Shown here in pieces: positions 43,004 to 52,099 of a stretch of 64,000 bases of DNA. The notes under the pieces are model-generated. The model ran no database searches. It was not told where the DNA came from and was given only the letters and a program-made list of their open reading frames with translations. The translations under genes and the position numbers were made by a program. The stretch spans positions 153,785-217,784 of the forward strand of contig JASLGM010000039.1 of NCBI GenBank assembly GCA_030150045.1. The letters run 5' to 3'. Within the stretch, counting starts at the first letter, position 1. Each line of letters begins with the position of its first letter. This DNA is from Taishania sp. GTDB lineage: Bacteria > Bacteroidota > Bacteroidia > Flavobacteriales_D > Crocinitomicaceae.

Positions 43004-43519
43004 ATGAGAAAAATATTTGTTTTTACATTAATTGGTTTTTTGGCTTCTTGCCAACAAGAATCACCATCTGTTAATGCTAATGAGGTAAAGTCAACTCAAA
43101 CGGACGGTAATGATTTACAAAACAAAGCAGCTTCAGTTGTTCCAACACATCAAATAGAAATTCCTGTTTCTGGAATGAGTTGTGAAATGGCTTGTGGAGG
43201 TGCAATTCGTAAAGAACTTTTAGGGACGCAAGCTGTGAATCGTGTTCAATTTGATTTTCAGATGGCACGTGACACCAATATTGCGATTGTGAAATTCAAC
43301 GCAAAAGAAATCAGTCAAGAGAAAATCGTTGATCTTATTCAACACATCAATCAAGGACAATTTACAACGGGAAAAATTCAAATTAAAGAGTTGGATCATG
43401 TTTCTGAAGTGGAGAAAGGAAATGTACAAAGTCAAGGTTCTTTGCTTTTGCCTACGGAGTTTCCAAAAGTAGAAATCCCATCTATCATTGATATTCTACG
43501 ATCTATCATCATTCACTAA
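43004..43519 (+). CDS. Lipoprotein with heavy-metal-associated (HMA-like) domain
   Basis: 171 residues from the ATG opening the lipoprotein signal (MRKIFVFTLIGFLASC, lipobox LASC). An ATG 24 nt upstream is less likely. After a polar linker, residues about 48-120 match a ferredoxin-like HMA domain: HQIEIPVSGMSCEMACGG, a metal site with C-x3-C instead of the usual C-x2-C, and the later KEISQEKIVDLIQHINQGQF. It probably binds a soft metal ion such as copper in the periplasm. No metal-efflux ATPase is adjacent. Confidence 0.78.
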   Translation: MRKIFVFTLIGFLASCQQESPSVNANEVKSTQTDGNDLQNKAASVVPTHQIEIPVSGMSCEMACGGAIRKELLGTQAVNRVQFDFQMARDTNIAIVKFNAKEISQEKIVDLIQHINQGQFTTGKIQIKELDHVSEVEKGNVQSQGSLLLPTEFPKVEIPSIIDILRSIIIH

Positions 43520-43557
43520 ATTTTTACTTTGTACCTTTGTCCAGCTAAAATAAAGGT

Positions 43558-44319
43558 ATGAAATTACATTTTCGAGAAATAGGCGAAGGCCAACCGTTGG
43601 TTATCTTACACGGTCTTTTTGGTTATTCTGACAATTGGCAAACTCATGGAAAAAAACTCAGTGAGTATTTCCGTGTGATTATGGTAGACTTACGAAATCA
43701 TGGGCATTCCGATTGGTCAGACGAATTTTCATACGCATTAATGGTAGAAGATGTAAAAACTTTATTTAGTGATTTAGGGCTTGAAAATGCTATACTTATG
43801 GGGCATTCCATGGGCGGGAAAACCGCGATGCTTTTTGCGCAGACTTATCCTGAGTTATTAGATAAACTTATTATAGTGGACATGGGGATAAAATCCTACC
43901 CTCCTCATCATCAACAGATATTGGAAGGCTTGAACACTTTAGATCTTTCTCAACTAGAAAACCGTTCAGAAGCAGATGCACATTTGTCTAAATACATCGA
44001 TGCAGTAGGTGTTCGTCAATTTCTTCTCAAAAACATTTATTGGAAAGAAAAAGGAGTGATGGCATGGCGCATGAACATTCCTGTATTGGAACGTGAAATG
44101 GCTCAAATCCTAGGTGCTTTACCAGAAACTGAATGTATGATTCAAACGTTGTTCATTCGTGGAGCATTATCCAACTATATTTTAGATGAAGATTTTCCAG
44201 CTATTCAAGATTTGTTTCCTGATTCAGATTTGATCACTATCGAAAATGCTGGTCACTGGGTGCATGCGGAACAGCCAGAAGAATTTGTCGAGCGTATTCT
44301 TGAATTCTGCCTACTTTAG
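43558..44319 (+). CDS. Alpha/beta fold hydrolase (YbfF-like)
   Basis: 253 residues, cytosolic. The fold begins MKLHFREIGEGQPLVILHGL (oxyanion HGLFG), has the nucleophile elbow MGHSMGGKTAM and ends with the catalytic His in ENAGHWVHAEQPEEF, as in YbfF-type acyl-CoA or ester hydrolases. A TACCTTTG -7 box is at 43532-43539, 18 nt before the ATG. The VWA gene starts 34 nt after it. The natural substrate is unknown. Confidence 0.88.
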   Translation: MKLHFREIGEGQPLVILHGLFGYSDNWQTHGKKLSEYFRVIMVDLRNHGHSDWSDEFSYALMVEDVKTLFSDLGLENAILMGHSMGGKTAMLFAQTYPELLDKLIIVDMGIKSYPPHHQQILEGLNTLDLSQLENRSEADAHLSKYIDAVGVRQFLLKNIYWKEKGVMAWRMNIPVLEREMAQILGALPETECMIQTLFIRGALSNYILDEDFPAIQDLFPDSDLITIENAGHWVHAEQPEEFVERILEFCLL

Positions 44320-44353
44320 CATTCTTTTGCTTACCTTACTGCTAAACAATAAC

Positions 44354-45844
44354 ATGCGATTGCTATTTTTCTTCTTCTTGCTGTTCAGTTCTTTTGGGTT
44401 TTCTCAAATGGAATTTAGCACCTTACATCATGACTTTGGCCAACTGGAAAGTTACGCCGATCGGTACATAGATATTGTGGTGACCAACAAAGGACAAAAG
44501 GAAGGTTATATTCTCTCTGTCCGTAAACCTAGCGAAGTGGTGTATATTCAATCTCGTGCTCTGGTGCAAAAAGACAGCAGTTTAATTCTACGCTTTCAGG
44601 TTAATCCACGTCAAAAAGGGAAATTCAACTACACGGTTGATATATTCACTTCTGATAAAAACGAATCACATCAGATAAAATTGAGTGGGAATCTATTACA
44701 ATTAGCATCTCAAAATACAACCAGCTTAACCGCTTGTCCAGACTTTAACACGATTCCTTCCCGCCAAAACCAAAAGTCTTTTGACTTGACGGTTATCACC
44801 ATTGATAAAGAAACGCGTCAACCACTTATACAAACAGAAGTACGTTTGATACAAGAAGGGTTTCAAGTTTGGAAGCTGAACAGTGATAAATTAGGGAAAA
44901 TCATTCAGAAAAATACACCTGGAATGATTTACCTTTTTGCGCAACATCCAGGCTATCTTCCAGAGGAAAAAGGTGCTTTTATCACTCCAGAACGTGGACA
45001 AGTTGTGGTAGAGATGCGGAAAGACCCATCCTACCGCCCTCATACTGAAGACACCCCTCAATTGATAGCAACAACGGAAACCATTGAAAAACCAACAAAA
45101 GTAAAAAATGATCCACTTCAAGAAATAGAACTCGTTGTGGCACCGTCAGTCGAAGAACAATCCACTAGCTGGAATATCAATTGGCCTAAGAAAAAGCAAA
45201 AAGAAGAAACACAACTCCTTACAGAGCCTATTGTTTCACATACACCTATTGACTTTGATACATTACCGAAGTCGAATTTTGACAAGGCCTATTTTAAACC
45301 TATTAACGTCACCTTTGTTTTGGACATCTCCTCTTCTATGGCACAAAACAACCGCATGGATTTAATGAAATTTGCATTAAATGAATTGGGGGATATGATT
45401 AGAGAAACAGATAAGATTTCTTTGGTAACGTATGCAACAGATGCACGCGTTTTACTTGCTCCAACTAATGGAATGAATAAAGAAGCTTTACATGAACAAG
45501 TTAAAAAGCTAAAAGCTTCAGGGATGACTGCAGGGGGCGCTGGAATAAAACTAGGTTTTGAACAGGTGAACAAATCCTATATTTCAAATGGCGTCAATCA
45601 TGTGTTTGTATTAACGGATGGTGGTTTCAATCGTCAAACCGAGGATATTCAGAAAATCATTAAGAAATATAGATCAAAAGGAATACAATTATCAGTTGTA
45701 GGAATAGTGAATCAACCGAGAGATGAAGAGAATATGCGCTCCGTTGCAAAAATGGCAAATGGGGAATATATTCCCATCTTCAAATTAGAAGATGCTAGTA
45801 ATAACATTCCCCAGTTGCTCCGTAAATTAGCTTTTATTCCGTAG
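44354..45844 (+). CDS. Secreted VWA-domain protein with N-terminal DUF1573/ASH-like domain
   Basis: 496 residues from MRLLFFFFLLFSSFGFSQ, a signal peptide. An in-frame ATG 108 nt upstream overlaps the previous gene and is rejected. Order: an Ig-like domain of the DUF1573/ASH kind (about 20-110: TLHHDFGQLESYADRYIDIV), a carboxypeptidase-regulatory-like beta domain (about 135-230), a charged linker, then a von Willebrand A domain (about 312-496). The MIDAS is visible: DISSSM, the Thr of GMTAGGAG and LTDGGFN. This suggests metal-dependent adhesion at the cell surface. The 3' end overlaps the convergent membrane-protein gene by 11 nt. Confidence 0.85.
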   Translation: MRLLFFFFLLFSSFGFSQMEFSTLHHDFGQLESYADRYIDIVVTNKGQKEGYILSVRKPSEVVYIQSRALVQKDSSLILRFQVNPRQKGKFNYTVDIFTSDKNESHQIKLSGNLLQLASQNTTSLTACPDFNTIPSRQNQKSFDLTVITIDKETRQPLIQTEVRLIQEGFQVWKLNSDKLGKIIQKNTPGMIYLFAQHPGYLPEEKGAFITPERGQVVVEMRKDPSYRPHTEDTPQLIATTETIEKPTKVKNDPLQEIELVVAPSVEEQSTSWNINWPKKKQKEETQLLTEPIVSHTPIDFDTLPKSNFDKAYFKPINVTFVLDISSSMAQNNRMDLMKFALNELGDMIRETDKISLVTYATDARVLLAPTNGMNKEALHEQVKKLKASGMTAGGAGIKLGFEQVNKSYISNGVNHVFVLTDGGFNRQTEDIQKIIKKYRSKGIQLSVVGIVNQPRDEENMRSVAKMANGEYIPIFKLEDASNNIPQLLRKLAFIP

Positions 45845-46514
45845 CGCGTGGAATATCATTTGCTACGTACACTTTATCATGATCTATTACATCTCGTAAC
45901 TGAAAGAAAAAGTTATTCTTTTGATCTTCCGCTATGCAATTAAGCGGGAAGTTTAACTGTAAATCATCGATGTATTCAAAATACAAAGAGTCTTGTTGTT
46001 TTTCTATTCTTCTCAGTCCTGAAAAATAAATAACGTTGACATCTCTGTCTGCAACTAAAATTGCTTTAGAAGTCATTCCAACACGGAACTTCTTTCCTAG
46101 TGTTCCAACAATGGAAAAGATGATATTGTCTAATGTACAGAACAATAGCGCAATTAATGGCATCCAGGCTAAAGAAGTCAATTTGTAAAGTGCAATACCA
46201 ACGGCAGCCATTACGACAGCCTCTAACATATTGTAGGTCCAGATGCGTTGAATACGCTCTTTATTTACAATTTGATTCCATCGGTATTCACTTACCTTAC
46301 CCACCAAAATCACTCCCATCCAACGACGGATAGATCTACGAATATTCACAAAAGCCATAATCAAGCCTAACACAATAAAGATTGCTTCACTGTAAGGGAA
46401 TATAGCACCTGATGTATTTAATATCGTAAGAGGTAAATCGAACCCTACATAGATCGCGAAGAACATAGTAGGGATCGATAAAAACAATAATAATGCGTTA
46501 TAGAATCTATTCAT
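45834..46514 (-). CDS. Membrane protein of unknown function
   Basis: 226 residues with four hydrophobic segments (about 7-28, 42-60, 97-112 and 115-140) and a C-terminal soluble region of about 80 residues (AILVADRDVNVIYFSGLRRI...). No family is recognised. Its ATG overlaps the stop of the upstream DUF349 gene by 8 nt, so it is translationally coupled to it. The 3' end overlaps the convergent VWA gene by 11 nt. Confidence 0.7.
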   Translation of the reverse strand: MNRFYNALLLFLSIPTMFFAIYVGFDLPLTILNTSGAIFPYSEAIFIVLGLIMAFVNIRRSIRRWMGVILVGKVSEYRWNQIVNKERIQRIWTYNMLEAVVMAAVGIALYKLTSLAWMPLIALLFCTLDNIIFSIVGTLGKKFRVGMTSKAILVADRDVNVIYFSGLRRIEKQQDSLYFEYIDDLQLNFPLNCIAEDQKNNFFFQLRDVIDHDKVYVANDIPRATE

Positions 46515-48213
46515 TTGGAATCATCTTGATCTTCTGCTTAATTACAGAAATTTCATTTCTTGCGCGGTCAATTTTCTTCTCCACTTCTTTTTTCAAAGCA
46601 TCAGCACCTTTTGAATTTGCAAAGAACCCAAGATTATTTTCGAATTGAATAATATCATGTTCCAAGGTTTCAATTTTTTTACGTAGCTCTACTTTTTCAC
46701 GATAGAATAAGTTTCTGGCGTCTGATGCCGCTGCCATTGTATCCAATTTAGCTTGGAATAAGATTTTTGTTTTTTCTTCATCTTCTAATTGTAAAGCACT
46801 GTACAATTTATCAAGAATCGATTTATAACCTTTATAGATTTCATCTTTTTCCTTCAAAGGCACATGTCCTATTTCATTGAAGCGAGCGGTAAAGCTTTTA
46901 AGATCAGCAATTGCTTGATGTTTATCCGCTTGTAGCTGATACTCTTGCATTTCAAGAATAAGTGCTTTTTTCGCTTCTAAATTTCCTGCTAAACTTGCTT
47001 CTTGATTTTCAAAATGCTTGTCTCTACTGTTAAAAAAGATATCGCAAGCACCTCTAAACTGTTTCCATAAACGTTGTTCGTGTCTAGGCCCAGCCGTTCC
47101 AAGTGACTTCCATTGCTTTTGCAATTGCACCAATTTATTAGATGTACCTTTAAAATCGGTAGAATCTTTCAGATCCAATGCTTTTTGAACCAATGCTTTT
47201 TTCTTTTCAGCCACTCCGTCATACTGCGAATGGATACCTGAGAAAAATTCTTTCTTCGCATCGAAAAAACGATCACACTGTGCTCTAAAGGCTACCCAAA
47301 TTTCCTCGTTTTCTTTACGGGGTCCGAATCCAATTTTCTTCCATTCTTCTTGAAGAGCAAGAATGTCATTGGTAGCTGTATCCCAGAATTTCATGTTTCT
47401 TTCTTCTGGTAATTCATCAATATAAGCCGTGATTTTTGCTAACAAAGCATTCTTTTTTTCAAGGTTTTCATGAAGAAGAGTTCTTCTTTCCTCGTAATGC
47501 GCATTGATTTTTTCGTAGATAGCACGAACTGCAGTCCAATAATTTTCTTTTAGGATTTCCCAATCCTCATTCCTTACTGGTCCGATGTCTTCCCATTCAT
47601 TTTGAAAGGCTTTCAATTGCGCTTCAACTTCTTTGATAGACTCGACAGAGGCCAAAGTGGTCAATTTCTCAATCACCTCGTCTTTCAATTGTTTATTTCT
47701 ATGAAAATCGTGATCTTTAAGCTCTTTATAGATTTTTATGTTGTAGTTGAACTCCTCAATCAAGTGCGAAAATTCTGTTTGGACATCATTCCTTTTATCA
47801 CGAGGAATATCCCCAACTTCTTTCCACGCTTCTAAAATCTCTTTAAAAGAAGAATATGCAGCACCAATATTCTCTTCCTTTAGTGTATCACGTAAACGTT
47901 CAATTAAGCTTCTTTTTCGTGCTAAATTTGCACTTTCTAAAACTTTTTTGGAATCTTCTTGTACCTTTCTTTGAGAGCGGTATTCACGTAAAACCGTTTT
48001 AAATTCCTCTTTAACTTGTTGCAATTGGTCGTTTTCAGGAATCTCCTCCCCTTTATCCTGTGCTTCTAGTTGAGCAATTTGTAGTTTACGCTCCTCTTCG
48101 ATCACAAAATCCTCAAATTTCGCGCTCAGCTCATTCACTTCTCGACCAACTGAAATCAAATCTTCTTGCGAAGTAAGTGCTTTCAATCCTTCTAAAAATG
48201 CAGTACTTTCCAT
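46507..48213 (-). CDS. DUF349 domain-containing protein
   Basis: 568 residues, entirely helical and highly charged. It is built of several DUF349 repeats with the conserved 'W-K-x-I/V-G-x-x-P/G-R' pattern, for example EAWKEVGDIPRDKRNDVQ, EWEDIGPVRNEDWEILKENY, EEWKKIGFGPRKENEEIWVA and QWKSLGTAGPRHEQRLWKQF. DUF349 proteins are cytosolic coiled-coil proteins of unknown role, universal in Bacteroidota. The PfkB kinase gene lies 30 nt upstream on the same strand, and the membrane-protein gene is coupled downstream. Confidence 0.9.
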   Translation of the reverse strand: MESTAFLEGLKALTSQEDLISVGREVNELSAKFEDFVIEEERKLQIAQLEAQDKGEEIPENDQLQQVKEEFKTVLREYRSQRKVQEDSKKVLESANLARKRSLIERLRDTLKEENIGAAYSSFKEILEAWKEVGDIPRDKRNDVQTEFSHLIEEFNYNIKIYKELKDHDFHRNKQLKDEVIEKLTTLASVESIKEVEAQLKAFQNEWEDIGPVRNEDWEILKENYWTAVRAIYEKINAHYEERRTLLHENLEKKNALLAKITAYIDELPEERNMKFWDTATNDILALQEEWKKIGFGPRKENEEIWVAFRAQCDRFFDAKKEFFSGIHSQYDGVAEKKKALVQKALDLKDSTDFKGTSNKLVQLQKQWKSLGTAGPRHEQRLWKQFRGACDIFFNSRDKHFENQEASLAGNLEAKKALILEMQEYQLQADKHQAIADLKSFTARFNEIGHVPLKEKDEIYKGYKSILDKLYSALQLEDEEKTKILFQAKLDTMAAASDARNLFYREKVELRKKIETLEHDIIQFENNLGFFANSKGADALKKEVEKKIDRARNEISVIKQKIKMIPNE

Positions 48214-48243
48214 AATTTTTCCGTTTTAAAAAGTTTGTTATTT

Positions 48244-49170
48244 TCAGATTGACAAATTCATATCAAAATCTGTCAATTTAATGAATTTTTGAATTCTTCC
48301 TGCTAAATCCTCATTATTGATATTTAACAACTGCTCTGTACCGAATTTTTCTACACAGAAAGAAGCAACTGCTGAACCAGCAATAATTGCACGTTTCATG
48401 TTTTCGAAAGACACATCATCTGTAGAAGCTAAGTATCCCATAAATCCACCTGCAAATGAATCACCTGCTCCTGTTGGATCAAACACATCTTCTAATGGCA
48501 ATGCTGGAGCAAAGAATACATCTTCTCCGTGGAATAATAAAGCACCATGTTCACCTTTCTTAATGATCAAATATTTAGGCCCCATTGCGCGAATTACTTT
48601 AGATGCTTTAACCAATGAATACTCACCCGACAATTGACGTGCTTCTTCATCATTGATGATTAGTACATCAATCATTGTCAATGTTTTTTTCAATTCGTCA
48701 AGCATAATGTCCATCCAGAAATTCATGGTATCCATTGCGATTAGCTTTGGACGCTTTTCTAATCTCTCAACTACTTGACGTTGAACGATTGGAGACAAGT
48801 TACCTAACAATAAATAATCTGTATTTTGGTATGAGGTCGGAATGATTGGGTCGAAGTTCTCTAACACGTTTAATTCAGTAATTAACGTATCTCTAGAGTT
48901 CATGTCGTTGTGATAACGTCCAGACCAGAAGAACGTCTTCTCCCCTTGCTTAATTTGCAACCCTTCTAAATCAACATTTTTTGATTTTAATACATCTAAC
49001 ATTTCTTGTGGAAAATCTTCTCCTACTACAGAAACAATTTTTTGATTTTGCTCAAAAAAAGAAGCTGCTAAAGCAATAAATGTTCCTGCTCCTCCAATAA
49101 TCTTATCTGTTTTTCCAAATGGTGTTTCAATTGCATCAAACGCAACACTTCCAACCGTCAATAAACTCAT
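48244..49170 (-). CDS. PfkB family carbohydrate/nucleoside kinase
   Basis: 308 residues from MSLLTVGSVAFDAIETPFG; the ATG 21 nt upstream overlaps the promoter box and is not used. It is a ribokinase-fold sugar or nucleoside kinase. The N-terminal GGAGTFIALAASFF binds the substrate. The C-terminal anion hole and catalytic base lie in DVFDPTGAGDSFAGGFMGYL (PfkB signature 2). It has no signal peptide. The substrate is not evident from sequence; ribose, fructose or adenosine are possibilities within the family. It is first in a likely operon with the DUF349 gene. Confidence 0.9.
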   Translation of the reverse strand: MSLLTVGSVAFDAIETPFGKTDKIIGGAGTFIALAASFFEQNQKIVSVVGEDFPQEMLDVLKSKNVDLEGLQIKQGEKTFFWSGRYHNDMNSRDTLITELNVLENFDPIIPTSYQNTDYLLLGNLSPIVQRQVVERLEKRPKLIAMDTMNFWMDIMLDELKKTLTMIDVLIINDEEARQLSGEYSLVKASKVIRAMGPKYLIIKKGEHGALLFHGEDVFFAPALPLEDVFDPTGAGDSFAGGFMGYLASTDDVSFENMKRAIIAGSAVASFCVEKFGTEQLLNINNEDLAGRIQKFIKLTDFDMNLSI

Positions 49171-49179
49171 TCTTTCAAA

Positions 49180-49209
49180 TTTAAAGGACAAAGATAAATC
49201 ATACCTTTG
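49180..49209 (+). promoter_or_regulatory. Candidate promoter of the AsmA-like gene
   Basis: TTT (49180-49182), 19-nt spacer, TACCTTTG (49202-49209). It overlaps the opposing PfkB promoter. The transcript would have a leader of about 150 nt. Confidence 0.4.
49189..49196 (-). promoter_or_regulatory. -7 promoter box of the PfkB kinase gene
   Basis: TATCTTTG on the minus strand, 18 nt upstream of the ATG. It lies within the spacer of the opposing candidate promoter. Confidence 0.45.
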
Positions 49210-49366
49210 TGAAAATCATCTAAAGTACGGTTTTCTTTATTGCATTTTGCGTTAAATTGTTGTGTTGTCTCTATTAATTTTAAATAAAAGGCACATTTAA
49301 GCGTTGAAAACTAAATAACGCTGCTAATAATCTACCTCCTTTTTCAGTATAAATTTGATACTTGTA

Positions 49367-52030
49367 ATGAAAATCAATTGGAAAAAAATAATTGCCTGGT
49401 GTTTTGGTAGCCTTTTAGGTATTTCCATATTGCTGTCGGGTGGCTTGTTTATTTTTAAAGATAAAATTATCAGTGTCGTGGTCGAAGCCATTAATGAGCA
49501 CCTGAACGCGAAAGTTAAAGTTCAAAAAATCGACCTTACTTTTTGGAAAACCTTTCCTAATCTGTCCATTGATTTCGACCATCTTTTTATTCAGGACGCC
49601 TACGAAAACGCAAGTGATATAGACACCCTTTTTTATACAGAGAAGTTGCGTTTGAGAATGAATCCATTAAAGGCTTTACGTAAAGAATATACGGTAGATC
49701 GCGTGGACATTTACCCAGGAACCTTACAGTTAAAAGTAGATGAAAATGGATTTGAGAACTACAACATCATAAAACCAAGTTCAGACACAACAAAAAGCAA
49801 ATTCGATGTAGATCTAAAAAAAATTAACATCAAGAATTTACGTTTCAAATACGACAACAAGTCCATTAATCAATGTTATGCAACAGACTTATTGGACACC
49901 AAGCTAAAAGGGAATTTTTCAACATCTGTATTTACAGTTCATGCCATATCTACACAAATCGTTCGCGAAGTACGTGTAGGAAAAATGAATATTGTTCATG
50001 ACAAGAAGGCTAAAATGGATATAGCTGTGAAGGTCAATCAAGAAAACGGTTCTTTAGAGATTCCAAAAAGTCTAATTCACGTTTCTAACCTCCCTTTTTA
50101 CTTAGAAGGATTTGTTCGTCCAGACTCCCTTCAATTTAAAATAAACGCACAAGATTTATCCTTAGTAGATGTTGCACAAAACGTTAACTTAAAAGAAGTT
50201 GAAAAAGTTAAAGAATACAAAGGAAAAGGGAAGGTTTCTTTTCATTTTTTAATTGAGGATAACCGCGAAAATAAAGAAGCACCTGTCATTGAATGTGATT
50301 TTGGAGTGGTTAATGGCGCCTTGTTTGAACCCAGTCAAAAACTACAAATAAACGACATCCAAATCCAGGGACGATTTTCAAACCGTGGCGGAACAAAAAA
50401 AGAACACTTAACACTAGAACGATTTCAAATGCAAAGTCCTTCAGGACCATTTAGTGGGAACCTGAAAATTACCGAATTTGATGCACCAAGGTATATAGGG
50501 AAAATCCATGGTGTAATCGCTCTTCAGATGTTACAGAGCATTTATCCAATTGCTCATGTTGAACAACTAAAAGGCGACATGGATATTGACAGTCAGTTTG
50601 ATATCAAGACAAAAATAGACTCCAAAGGGAAATGGACGTTTACGCCCAATTTACTTATGATTCAAAGCGTCATTAAGAATGGCTCTATTAAATTGTATCA
50701 GGACGAACGTGTTTATGAAGACATCAATGGTGCGTTTGACCTTAATTCTACACGAGCAAATGTGCGTGATCTTTCTGTAAGAGTAAAACACTCCGACCTT
50801 AAAGTAAACGGAACCGCTTCCAATTTTATTGAATTTATTAACAATCAAGGAGATTTAGATATTGCTATGAATTTGAGTAGTAACAAACTCAACTTTTTAG
50901 ATTTTTACACTGAAGCAGCTGTTCAATCTCAAACGACAACAAGCCCAACAAAAAACAATTCACCTAGACAATACATCTTTCCACATAATATGAAAGGAAA
51001 CATTTTAATTAATATTGGAACGGTAGATTTTCAAGGTCATTTATTCGATCATATCAGTGGAAATATGCGCTTAAACAATCGTGTTTTGGACTTTAACAAT
51101 ATTCAATTTAAAACAAGTGGAGCGCACATCAATGGCAGTCTAAAAATCGAAGAACGTTCCCCTGAGTTCTTTTTTAGCAACATACAGTTTTCAGGCATAA
51201 ATATAGATTTAAGTCGCTTGCTAAAGGATTGGAATAATTTCGACCAGCAAATTGTTCGTGCAGAGCATATTAGTGGAAATGCAGCTGTTAACCTAAAATT
51301 AAATGCACCTTTCGATATGCGAAACGGCATCAACTATAAAAACATTCAATCCACCGTTAGCTTAAAAGTGAATGATGGACGATTAAAAGGGGTTGAGGCT
51401 TTTAATGAAATCACTAACAACTTAAAAACACCTGCCGCGCAATTGGTCATTGGAAAGAAAAACGTACAAGACATTGGTAACCGTTTACAAGACATTCGAT
51501 TCAAAACCTTAGAAAACACTATTGAGATCTCCAATGGAATTGTGAATTTCCCAAACATGTCTTTAGAATCGAGTTTGTTGAATGTAAAACTTAGTGGACA
51601 ACATGATTTTGATAACAATATCGACTATCGTTTTGGCTTCCGTTTTCGTGATTTAAAACGCGATCAAACATCCGAATTTGGCAATATTATAGATGACGGA
51701 ACAGGTCTTTTGGTATTCTTACGCATGTATGGAAACCTCAGCAATCCAAAATTTGAATGGGACAAAGAAGCCAAAAAACAAAACCAAAAGGAATACAATC
51801 AACAAGAGAAAGAAAGCATAAAGTCAATGCTTAAATCCGATCTAGGATTGTTTAAAAAAGATACAACTGTCAAAAGAGTTCAACAACAAATGGTTCCACG
51901 AGAAACCATTAGCATTGATAACGGTGAAGACAGCCATCCAGAAAAGAAAAAAAAGGAAGGAAAAGTCAGTAAATTCCTAGAGAAAATGAAAAATGAAGGA
52001 AAAGAAGAAAAGAATGTAACTTTTGATTAA
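49367..52030 (+). CDS. AsmA family protein
   Basis: 887 residues from MKINWKKIIAWCFGSLLG, chosen over an upstream TTG. One N-terminal transmembrane helix (about 9-30) anchors a long periplasmic beta-rich region. N-terminal AsmA pattern: VEAINEHLNAKVKVQKIDLT and FENYNIIKPS. The C-terminal AsmA-like domain has LKGVEAFNEITNNL, RFKTLENTIEISNGIVNFPN and SGQHDFDNNIDYRFGF, the part related to bridge-like lipid-transfer proteins. The last 90 residues are charged low complexity. AsmA-like proteins help move phospholipid to the outer membrane. It is a monocistronic gene; dusB follows after 69 nt. Confidence 0.88.
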   Translation: MKINWKKIIAWCFGSLLGISILLSGGLFIFKDKIISVVVEAINEHLNAKVKVQKIDLTFWKTFPNLSIDFDHLFIQDAYENASDIDTLFYTEKLRLRMNPLKALRKEYTVDRVDIYPGTLQLKVDENGFENYNIIKPSSDTTKSKFDVDLKKINIKNLRFKYDNKSINQCYATDLLDTKLKGNFSTSVFTVHAISTQIVREVRVGKMNIVHDKKAKMDIAVKVNQENGSLEIPKSLIHVSNLPFYLEGFVRPDSLQFKINAQDLSLVDVAQNVNLKEVEKVKEYKGKGKVSFHFLIEDNRENKEAPVIECDFGVVNGALFEPSQKLQINDIQIQGRFSNRGGTKKEHLTLERFQMQSPSGPFSGNLKITEFDAPRYIGKIHGVIALQMLQSIYPIAHVEQLKGDMDIDSQFDIKTKIDSKGKWTFTPNLLMIQSVIKNGSIKLYQDERVYEDINGAFDLNSTRANVRDLSVRVKHSDLKVNGTASNFIEFINNQGDLDIAMNLSSNKLNFLDFYTEAAVQSQTTTSPTKNNSPRQYIFPHNMKGNILINIGTVDFQGHLFDHISGNMRLNNRVLDFNNIQFKTSGAHINGSLKIEERSPEFFFSNIQFSGINIDLSRLLKDWNNFDQQIVRAEHISGNAAVNLKLNAPFDMRNGINYKNIQSTVSLKVNDGRLKGVEAFNEITNNLKTPAAQLVIGKKNVQDIGNRLQDIRFKTLENTIEISNGIVNFPNMSLESSLLNVKLSGQHDFDNNIDYRFGFRFRDLKRDQTSEFGNIIDDGTGLLVFLRMYGNLSNPKFEWDKEAKKQNQKEYNQQEKESIKSMLKSDLGLFKKDTTVKRVQQQMVPRETISIDNGEDSHPEKKKKEGKVSKFLEKMKNEGKEEKNVTFD

Positions 52031-52099
52031 AACCGTTTTTTTCATTAATTCGTCCACAATCCTTTTTCTCTGCTCAACAATCTGTAACTTTGCAGCCAC

